A stretch of 24,317 nt of DNA, taken from contig JAMPYA010000012.1 in NCBI GenBank assembly GCA_023700885.1, positions 1 to 24,317 of the forward strand, in the 5' to 3' direction. The position numbers and the translations under genes are program-made. This stretch comes from Flavobacteriaceae bacterium. GTDB taxonomy: Bacteria > Bacteroidota > Bacteroidia > Flavobacteriales > Flavobacteriaceae. The notes below the pieces were generated by a model. That model did not search any database and had not been told where the DNA came from. It saw only the letters and a list, made by a program, of their open reading frames with translations. Each line of letters starts with the position of its first letter. Position 1 is the first letter of the stretch. This document shows, one piece after another, positions 1 to 5,159 of this stretch.

Positions 1-173
1 ATGAAATAGCCATGTTTGCAAAAACACAATTGCAAAGCAATCACTGAACACAGAAACAAATAAAATTTAGTGAAGTAAACTTTGATGAAAATATTTTAAT
101 CAAACTGGCGTATTCCATATGACAAATGAAATTTATAGTGAGCTTGCCGAACTAAACAAATAAATATTCACAT

Positions 174-596
174 ATGAATAAATTAATTCCTTTCTTATTT
201 ATTTTTTTATGGTTTTCAAGTTGCGAGAGTGATGATCAAAATAATTTATTGCCATATGTTATAGTTAATGAAACTATCAACCTTACAAATCCTGAATTTA
301 TCAATCTTCAGGTTCCCGGAGGATGGGCTTATGCTAATGGCGGAATTAAAGGAATAATAATTTATAATGTAAATGGCTCTTCCTATAAGGCATATGAAAG
401 AAGTTGTCCGCAAATATTGCCTTCACCATGTTCTCAAATGACGGTTGAACAAAGCTTTAAACTGAAATGTCCTTGTGATCAAAGTGAATTTAATATTTTA
501 AATGGCACACCACTTACGCCTAATATCAATTATATTGTTAGAGAATATAAAGTAACTGTAATTAATTCCAACACATTAAAAATTAGTAATTTTTAG
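174..596 (+). CDS. Rieske-fold-like lipoprotein without cluster ligands
   Basis: A 140-aa protein with a short hydrophobic signal ending in a lipobox (Phe-Ser-Ser-Cys, Cys17), followed by Glu-Ser-Asp-Asp, so it is probably a lipoprotein of the cell envelope. The C-terminal half follows the Rieske layout: a first Cys motif at residues 78-80 (CPQ, where Rieske proteins have CxH) and a second at 99-104 (CPCDQS, where they have CPCHGS). The order Cys-motif, Cys-motif, short beta-rich tail is kept, but both ligand histidines are replaced (Gln80 and Asp102), so binding of a [2Fe-2S] cluster is unlikely. Four cysteines remain (78, 86, 99, 101) and might form disulfides. It sits just before purK with no obvious functional link. 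The Rieske-like assignment rests on motif spacing and is moderate; the role is unknown. Confidence 0.7.
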   Translation: MNKLIPFLFIFLWFSSCESDDQNNLLPYVIVNETINLTNPEFINLQVPGGWAYANGGIKGIIIYNVNGSSYKAYERSCPQILPSPCSQMTVEQSFKLKCPCDQSEFNILNGTPLTPNINYIVREYKVTVINSNTLKISNF

Positions 597-616
597 ATAA
601 ACTAAAAAGAGATGTG

Positions 617-624
617 TATTTTTG
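617..624 (+). promoter_or_regulatory. Putative -7 box for purK (TATTTTTG)
   Basis: Matches the Bacteroidetes -7 consensus TAnnTTTG and lies 15 nt before the GTG start of purK, implying a very short leader. No clear TTG box is visible at the usual upstream distance. Confidence 0.45.
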
Positions 625-639
625 CCATAAACTAATCTT

Positions 640-1782
640 GTGGAAAATTACTTTTCTTCTCAATTTAAATTAGGAATACTAGGTGGTGGTCAATTAGGTA
701 AAATGCTACTCTCTGAAACTCAAAAGTTTGATATTTTTACTTCTATCTTAGATCCAAATGCGGATGCTCCTTGTGCTTTGATTGCGCACCAATTTACAAA
801 AGGCAATTTAACGGATTATGAAACTGTTTACCAATTTGGAAAATCAGTTGATTTACTTACAATTGAAATTGAACATATAAATATTGATGCGCTTTATCAA
901 CTAGAGAAAGAAGGGCTTATAATTTATCCACAACCAAATGTTCTCGAGATTATTCAACATAAAGGAAAACAAAAAGATTTTTACAAAAAAAATCAAATTC
1001 CAACCGCTTCATTTAAAAGATATCATTCAATTAATGATTTAAGAAATGAAGCTCTAACTTTTCCTTTTATATGGAAATCTTCTCAATTTGGTTATGATGG
1101 AATGGGTGTTAAAGTCATCAGAGAAATAGGTGAATTAGAACATTTGCCAGATGTTGAATGTATCACAGAAGAAATGATTCCTTTCAAAATGGAATTGGCT
1201 GTAATTGTAGCAAGAAACAATAATAAGGAAGTAAAAACCTACCCTGTTGTGGAGATGGAGTTTCATCCTGAAGCAAATCAGGTAGAATATGTAATTTGTC
1301 CGGCTCGTATCTCTGATGAAATTGCTCACAAAGCACAAAAAATTGCAAAAGAAGTCTCAGAAGCATTTCAGCATGTTGGATTGTTAGCTGTAGAAATGTT
1401 TTTAACAGAGAACGATGAAATAATTGTTAATGAAGTAGCTCCTCGCCCTCATAATAGCGGACATTACAGCATAGAAGCATCTTACACCAATCAATTTGAG
1501 CAACACTTAAGAGCAATTTTAAATTTACCTTTAGGAAATACTGATAGTAAATTAGTCGGAATTATGGTAAATTTGGTTGGCAGTGAAGGATTTGCTGGCA
1601 ATGTTATTTATCAAAATATGGACAAAATATTGAAAATTGATGGTGTTACTCCGCATATTTATGGGAAGAAGCAAACAAGACCCTTCCGTAAAATGGGCCA
1701 CGTTACAATTATTAATAAATCAGTATCTGATGCAAGAAAAATTGCTGAAGTAGTTAAACAAACAATTAAAGTTATCAGTTAA
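640..1782 (+). CDS. purK: 5-(carboxyamino)imidazole ribonucleotide synthase (PurK)
   Basis: Uses ATP and bicarbonate to carboxylate AIR to N5-CAIR in cytosolic purine synthesis. This is an ATP-grasp protein of 380 aa, the normal family length. The N-terminal nucleotide-fold loop GILGGGQLGKM is at residues 12-22. The glycine-rich ATP-grasp loop (WKSSQFGYDGMGV) is near residue 147, and the metal/phosphate-binding segment (NEVAPRPHNSGH) near 265. The start is GTG; an earlier start is not needed because the nucleotide fold begins immediately. purE follows after 31 nt, so the two subunits are probably co-transcribed. Assignment is secure. Confidence 0.96.
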   Translation: MENYFSSQFKLGILGGGQLGKMLLSETQKFDIFTSILDPNADAPCALIAHQFTKGNLTDYETVYQFGKSVDLLTIEIEHINIDALYQLEKEGLIIYPQPNVLEIIQHKGKQKDFYKKNQIPTASFKRYHSINDLRNEALTFPFIWKSSQFGYDGMGVKVIREIGELEHLPDVECITEEMIPFKMELAVIVARNNNKEVKTYPVVEMEFHPEANQVEYVICPARISDEIAHKAQKIAKEVSEAFQHVGLLAVEMFLTENDEIIVNEVAPRPHNSGHYSIEASYTNQFEQHLRAILNLPLGNTDSKLVGIMVNLVGSEGFAGNVIYQNMDKILKIDGVTPHIYGKKQTRPFRKMGHVTIINKSVSDARKIAEVVKQTIKVIS

Positions 1783-1813
1783 AGGATTGATATCTGACTA
1801 AAAAAAACAAAAA

Positions 1814-2293
1814 ATGACAAAAGTTAGTATTATTATGGGGAGCAAATCTGATTTCCCAATTATGGAACAAGCTGTCGAAATTTTAAAAAAGTTTCATATA
1901 GAGGTTGAAGTTGATATCATATCTGCACACCGAACTCCAGAAAAAATGTTTGATTTTGCTAAAAATGCACATGAAAAAGGTGTTTCAGTCATAATTGCAG
2001 GTGCTGGCGGTGCTGCACATTTGCCAGGTATGGTTGCATCTATAACCCCTTTACCTGTTATTGGAGTCCCAATTAAATCCAGCAATTCTATAGACGGCTG
2101 GGATTCTATTTTATCAATACTACAAATGCCAAACGGTGTTCCTGTTGCAACTGTTGCTTTAAATGCAGCTCAAAATGCAGGAATATTGGCAGCTCAAATA
2201 ATTGGCAGTTCAAATGTTGAAATTCAAAAAGTTCTTATTGATTTTAAAAACGAATTAAAAGAAAAAGTGTTAAATGATGCTAAACATTTGTAA
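1814..2293 (+). CDS. purE: N5-CAIR mutase (PurE, class I)
   Basis: Converts N5-CAIR, the product of the upstream purK, into CAIR. The 159-aa length is typical of class I PurE. The substrate phosphate loop MGSKSDFPIM is at residues 8-17, the catalytic SAHRTP motif with its histidine is at 37-42, and the glycine-rich GAGGAAHLPGM is at 63-73. Pairing with PurK confirms the two-step bacterial carboxylation route rather than the class II AIR carboxylase. A weak hairpin follows about 85 nt after the stop. Confidence 0.97.
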   Translation: MTKVSIIMGSKSDFPIMEQAVEILKKFHIEVEVDIISAHRTPEKMFDFAKNAHEKGVSVIIAGAGGAAHLPGMVASITPLPVIGVPIKSSNSIDGWDSILSILQMPNGVPVATVALNAAQNAGILAAQIIGSSNVEIQKVLIDFKNELKEKVLNDAKHL

Positions 2294-2345
2294 ATAGATA
2301 CCTCAATTTTATGAATCAAAATACTAAATTCACAATATTTTAACT

Positions 2346-2372
2346 CAATTAATAATATCTTCATATTAATTG
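2346..2372. other. AT-rich inverted repeat after purE
   Basis: Perfect 9-bp arms CAATTAATA (2346-2354) and TATTAATTG (2364-2372) with a 9-nt loop. All but two base pairs are A:T, so it would be a weak RNA hairpin; it could equally be a protein-binding palindrome. Confidence 0.35.
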
Positions 2373-2378
2373 ATTACT

Positions 2379-2400
2379 AATGACTTATGTCATTTTATTT
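2379..2400 (+). terminator. Weak putative terminator after purKE
   Basis: A 6-bp stem AATGAC (2379-2384) / GTCATT (2389-2394) with a TTAT loop, followed by a T-rich stretch. The stem is short, so termination may be partial. Confidence 0.4.
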
Positions 2401-2442
2401 TAAAATAATTTTTCTACTTTAGCATCGAAAATTTCTCCCTTA

Positions 2443-2607
2443 ATGAATAAAGTAGGTAATCCCCTATTAAAATCTTTTGATCTTTTGTATCATTATAATT
2501 CTATTGATAAAAAACTCACCACAAAACATAAAAGGGAAGAAATATTCAATCAACTTTTAGTAAAAAAGTCCGTTGAATATAATTTTACAATTCCTCCTAA
2601 TTTATGA
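2443..2607 (+). CDS. Small 54-aa protein coupled to the CAP lipoprotein
   Basis: An ORF of 54 codons starting MNKVGNPLLKSF and ending in IPPNL. It is Lys-rich and basic in the middle (IDKKLTTKHKREE), with no signal peptide or membrane segment. It probably folds as short helices. Its stop codon overlaps the start of the next gene as ATGA (start 2604, stop 2605-2607), a typical translational-coupling arrangement that argues for real translation. A degenerate -7 box (TACTTTAG, 2415-2422) precedes it by about 20 nt. No family is recognised and no function can be given. It might instead be a non-coding leader that is open by chance. Confidence 0.55.
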   Translation: MNKVGNPLLKSFDLLYHYNSIDKKLTTKHKREEIFNQLLVKKSVEYNFTIPPNL

Positions 2608-3092
2608 AATCAATCTTAATTACTTTACTGGTTTTAGCAACTAGTAGTATTCTATTATTTTCTTGTAGTAAAAATGATGATGATATTAAGACTTCATCTG
2701 CAGAAGAAATAATGTTTAATAACTTAGAAACAGAAGTTCTAGATTTGGTAAATATTCATAGAACCAATAATGGACTTCAAAAAGTATCTGCATTAAATCA
2801 GCCCTATACAGAAGCGTTAAATCACACCAAGTATATGATTGAGCAAGGAAAAACCAGTCATGACAACTTTGATTTAAGAAGAAGTAATTTAATACTTAAA
2901 TCATCTGCAAAAGTTGTTTTAGAAAATGTTGCAGCTGGATATTCAACTGCAGAAAGTGTAATGAAACAATGGATTTCTAGTCCATCTCATCGTTTAGTAA
3001 TTGAAAATCCTTCCGTTCAATACATGGGAATATCAGCTCAGATTGATTCTCGAGGTATAAACTATTATACTCAGATATTTATAGGAAAATAG
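2604..3092 (+). CDS. CAP (SCP/PR-1) domain lipoprotein 1
   Basis: A 162-aa envelope lipoprotein: signal peptide with lipobox Leu-Phe-Ser-Cys (Cys21), acidic tether (KNDDD), then a compact CAP domain from about residue 40 to 162. The CAP signature residues are present: His74 (LNHTKYM), His86 (SHDNF), the Glu107-Asn108 pair (ENVA) and His129 in SPSHR. The Trp of the QWISS helix and the terminal strand (YYTQIFIG) also fit. Bacterial CAP lipoproteins are mostly of unknown substrate. It overlaps the 54-aa ORF by 4 nt, and a MITE-like element is inserted directly after its stop. It is a close paralogue of the protein encoded at 3733-4224. Confidence 0.88.
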   Translation: MKSILITLLVLATSSILLFSCSKNDDDIKTSSAEEIMFNNLETEVLDLVNIHRTNNGLQKVSALNQPYTEALNHTKYMIEQGKTSHDNFDLRRSNLILKSSAKVVLENVAAGYSTAESVMKQWISSPSHRLVIENPSVQYMGISAQIDSRGINYYTQIFIGK

Positions 3093-3312
3093 TTAAAATA
3101 ACCCGTTGAGTGTAATTAGTTTTAAAAATCATTTTTCTTCAGCTCGGATGCTTTTTGATAAAAAAAGTTTTGAGAACAAAGAATATTTTATAGGAAATAC
3201 ATAAAAATATACGTCGGTTTGTTCAGCAATGCGCGCCTTAAAGTTTTGCTCTTTTTACTAAAAAAAAACAGAACTAACAATTTTAATAATTACACTCAAC
3301 AGGTTTAAAATA
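3093..3312. mobile_element. 204-bp MITE-like element with 8-bp target duplication
   Basis: The element proper is 3101-3304. The left end is ACCCGTTGAGTGTAATTA (3101-3118). The reverse complement of the right end (3287-3304) is ACCTGTTGAGTGTAATTA, matching at 17 of 18 positions. The flanks are identical 8-mers TTAAAATA at 3093-3100 and 3305-3312, the expected target-site duplication. There is no ORF inside, so it is non-autonomous. Ends beginning 5'-AC and a duplication of this size agree with the IS982 family, which is present in Bacteroidetes; that family link is an inference. The insertion point is directly after the stop codon of CAP gene 1, so the gene is intact but its 3' untranslated region is interrupted. 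Confidence 0.8.
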
Positions 3313-3473
3313 ATGTATTATATTCTATTTTTAAGTTTATAAATTCTAATTTATAGTAAATTTAATTACCCATTTGTTTATATTTTAACACCATTCATTT
3401 ACTTTTTTAAGTAATTATAATAAATAATTATAACTTTATTAAATTTAAAAACCCTTTTAAATGCTTGTTTTTA

Positions 3474-3556
3474 ACAACCAATGGTATGTTTTTAACAATA
3501 ATTGGTAATTTTTATTAATTTTTTCTTGCTTTTTGTTTTTTTTCATATTACATTTG
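3474..3556 (+). promoter_or_regulatory. Promoter module copy A
   Basis: A 26-bp conserved box at 3474-3499 containing the near-palindrome ACCAATGGT, then TTG (3526-3528), 20 nt, and a perfect -7 box TACATTTG (3549-3556). The same box, at the same distances, occurs before the second peptide gene. Transcription would start near 3562. It may drive the CAP2-peptide 1 operon through a leader of about 170 nt, or a separate short RNA ending at the hairpin at 3657-3688. Confidence 0.6.
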
Positions 3557-3656
3557 TCTTGTATAAGTAATCCACCCCAAATGATTACGAAGCCAATTTC
3601 AAGTATCTAAAATTAAATTGGTTTCAAATGAAGAGTTAAGAGAAAGTGAAAAAAAT

Positions 3657-3688
3657 AAATTTAAGTGCAGTGTATCAAACTTAAATTT
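3657..3688 (+). terminator. 10-bp hairpin upstream of CAP gene 2
   Basis: Perfect inverted repeat AAATTTAAGT (3657-3666) / ACTTAAATTT (3679-3688) with a 12-nt loop, followed by an A/T-rich stretch. It is AT-only apart from two G:C pairs, so it would be a weak terminator. It may be a leader structure or operator of CAP gene 2. Confidence 0.4.
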
Positions 3689-3732
3689 TAATTAATAACA
3701 ATATTTAATAATTCATAATCACCCCAAAAGAT

Positions 3733-4224
3733 ATGAAAACAACAATTAAAATTTTAGCCCTTTTATTCATCACTATTTCATTTACTGCTTGTTCAAAAGA
3801 CGAAGATGGATTTGAAACAACAACCGGAATAGAAAACACAGTTACCATTAACGGATTAGAATCTGAAATTCTCGCTCTAGTTAATATACATAGAGAGTCT
3901 TTAGGATTAACTAGAGTTTCTGTTTTAACTCCAGCCTATTCAGAGGCATCAGGTCATACAGATTATATGATATCTCAAGGAAAAATTAGTCATGATAATT
4001 TTAATGAAAGAAGCAGAAAATTAATGACTACTGCAAGTGCAAAGATTATTTTAGAAAATGTTGGCGCAGGTTACAATACTGCCGAAAGCTTAATGAAAGC
4101 ATGGTTAAATAGTGAACTGCACAGAAAAAACATTGAAGACCCTTCTGTACAATTCATGGGAGTATCTGCAAAACAAAATACTAACGGAAGCAATTTTTAC
4201 ACCCAAATTTTTATAGGAAGATAA
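3733..4224 (+). CDS. CAP (SCP/PR-1) domain lipoprotein 2
   Basis: A 163-aa paralogue of the protein at 2604-3092. The signal peptide ends in Phe-Thr-Ala-Cys (lipobox Cys20), followed by SKDEDG and a CAP domain from about residue 42. Signature residues are conserved at His75 (GHTDYM), His87 (SHDNF), Glu108-Asn109 (ENVG) and His130 (ELHRKN), and the C-terminal strand FYTQIFIG is the same. The start is preceded by CACCCCAAAAGAT, a leader shared with the second peptide gene. The first 51-aa peptide gene follows 46 nt after the stop and before any terminator, so the two are likely co-transcribed. The fold call is good; the substrate is unknown. Confidence 0.88.
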   Translation: MKTTIKILALLFITISFTACSKDEDGFETTTGIENTVTINGLESEILALVNIHRESLGLTRVSVLTPAYSEASGHTDYMISQGKISHDNFNERSRKLMTTASAKIILENVGAGYNTAESLMKAWLNSELHRKNIEDPSVQFMGVSAKQNTNGSNFYTQIFIGR

Positions 4225-4270
4225 TTTCAATATAAAATTTGGCAAATCAATTATACAAAAAATATAACTC

Positions 4271-4426
4271 ATGAAAACAATAGGCTTAAATCACCCCGCA
4301 AAATCAAAATTTTTAAGTAACACTTCTGATACCAAAAAAACTTTGATTAACTCATTATCACCTAATTTCTCTTATATGAACAAATCTGGCGGTATAGTGA
4401 ACCCTGAACAATGTTGTTTGTATTAA
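4271..4426 (+). CDS. 51-aa peptide 1 (Gly-Gly, Cys-Cys tail)
   Basis: A 51-codon ORF, 67% identical (34/51 by eye) to the ORF at 4766-4921 and of the same length. The N-terminal part (MKT...NH.AKSK) is variable and basic. The middle block TLINSLSPNF is invariant. The end is NKSGG followed by the ten residues IVNPEQCCLY. There is no signal peptide or membrane segment. The leader-GG-short Cys tail layout suggests a precursor peptide processed after Gly-Gly, but the leader lacks the classical hydrophobic residues at -4 and -12, so this is only a hypothesis. It lies 46 nt after CAP lipoprotein 2 and before a strong terminator at 4511. No maturase or peptidase-transporter gene is in the window. 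Confidence 0.7.
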   Translation: MKTIGLNHPAKSKFLSNTSDTKKTLINSLSPNFSYMNKSGGIVNPEQCCLY

Positions 4427-4510
4427 TGCATCTATTGTAAATAATAATTCATAGTATTATCTGAATTAAAAACGTATCAAAATAAAGGTTAGTAATTTTA
4501 GTTTTTTTAT

Positions 4511-4550
4511 CGAAGAGCGCCGGGGTATAAATGCGCTCTTCGTTATTTTA
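4511..4550 (+). terminator. Rho-independent terminator after peptide 1
   Basis: Perfect 10-bp stem CGAAGAGCGC (4511-4520) / GCGCTCTTCG (4533-4542) with a 12-nt loop, followed by TTATTTTA. A single AAGGTTAGT copy (4485-4493) lies 17 nt upstream. Confidence 0.85.
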
Positions 4551-4649
4551 ATAAACTAAAGAATATCTACTAGATCCAATTCCTAAAAATAATTTAACAA
4601 ATATTTAAATAAAAAAATAATATAAATTATATTCATATGCGCGTTTTAA

Positions 4650-4732
4650 ACAACCAATGGTATGTTTTTTACAATATATGGCAAATTAAATACTTTTTTT
4701 CTTGCATTTCATTTTATTTCAATTTATATTTA
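4650..4732 (+). promoter_or_regulatory. Promoter module copy B, for peptide 2
   Basis: A 26-bp box at 4650-4675 matches 25 of 26 positions of the box at 3474-3499. It is followed at the same spacing by TTG (4702-4704), 20 nt, and a -7 box TATATTTA (4725-4732). The ATG of the peptide gene is 33 nt downstream, after a CACCCCAAAAGATT leader. Confidence 0.65.
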
Positions 4733-4765
4733 CACCCTATAACAAAACAAACACCCCAAAAGATT

Positions 4766-4921
4766 ATGAAAACTTACGAAACAAACCATGCGGCAAAATC
4801 TAAAGTTCATTCAAATGAAATTTCGACAGGTAGAACTTTAATCAATTCATTATCACCTAATTTTACTTACACAAATAAATCGGGTGGAATTGTACAACCA
4901 AATCAATGTTTGATTTATTAA
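4766..4921 (+). CDS. 51-aa peptide 2 (Gly-Gly, single-Cys tail)
   Basis: Paralogue of the ORF at 4271-4426. It shares MKT, NH, AKSK, the block TLINSLSPNF, NKSGGIV, and a tail with P, QC and a final Tyr; the last ten residues are IVQPNQCLIY. The frame is open upstream to 4637, but 4766 is the right start. It gives the same 51-aa length as the paralogue, it follows the CACCCC leader, and the upstream part would lie inside the promoter. It has its own promoter module and its own terminator (5066-5089), and a repeat-rich 3' untranslated region. It is a possible precursor of a short secreted or modified peptide; the function is not known. Confidence 0.75.
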   Translation: MKTYETNHAAKSKVHSNEISTGRTLINSLSPNFTYTNKSGGIVQPNQCLIY

Positions 4922-4970
4922 TTGTTTTGTTAATAAAAGTAAAATTCATTCAAGAAGTAATATGAATTTA

Positions 4971-5048
4971 AAGGTTAGTTTTTAAAAAGGTTAGTAGATT
5001 TTTAAAGGTTAGTCAAAATTAAGGTTAGTTAAAAAATTAAAGGTTAGT
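4971..5048 (+). repeat. Five-copy AAGGTTAGT array
   Basis: Exact 9-mers AAGGTTAGT start at 4971, 4987, 5005, 5021 and 5040 (steps 16, 18, 16, 19), separated by A/T-only or nearly A/T-only spacers. The steps are not multiples of three, so this is not a coding repeat. The array lies in the 3' untranslated region of peptide gene 2, between its stop and the terminator. One further copy (4485-4493) occupies the same place after peptide gene 1. It is a possible RNA-binding or base-pairing site array. Confidence 0.85.
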
Positions 5049-5065
5049 AGATTTAATTTTTACCG

Positions 5066-5093
5066 AAAAGCATCCGTCTGGATGCTTTTTTGT
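5066..5093 (+). terminator. Rho-independent terminator after peptide 2
   Basis: 10-bp stem AAAAGCATCC (5066-5075) / GGATGCTTTT (5080-5089), GTCT loop, continuing into a T run. It closes the peptide 2 transcript before pabB. Confidence 0.88.
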
Positions 5094-5136
5094 TTCTATA
5101 TCATTTCTAAAACATTTACCAACAAAAAAGCTTTCA

Positions 5137-5144
5137 TACATTTG
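5137..5144 (+). promoter_or_regulatory. Putative -7 box for pabB (TACATTTG)
   Basis: Perfect TAnnTTTG match 15 nt before the pabB ATG and downstream of the preceding terminator. No matching TTG box is evident. Confidence 0.5.
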
Positions 5145-5159
5145 TAGTTTTAAAAACGT

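Noticed and set aside
1..173. Three short overlapping open stretches in successive frames (10-63, 48-122, 89-163) that look like pieces of one protein tail.
   Set aside because: Each is too short to identify, and reading them as a frameshifted gene end needs two separate shifts. Nothing upstream is visible to confirm it, so no gene is called.
3101..3304. A CRISPR or small-RNA origin for the inverted repeats after CAP gene 1.
   Set aside because: Only one inverted pair exists, with a perfect 8-bp target duplication, which is best explained by transposition.
4637..4765. N-terminal extension of peptide gene 2, giving 94 aa.
   Set aside because: It runs through the promoter module and leader, and the paralogue matches only from 4766.
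4961..5020. Tiny ORFs through the AAGGTTAGT array, reading Lys-Val-Ser repeatedly.
   Set aside because: Repeat steps of 16-19 nt break the frame and stops interrupt, so coding is unlikely.
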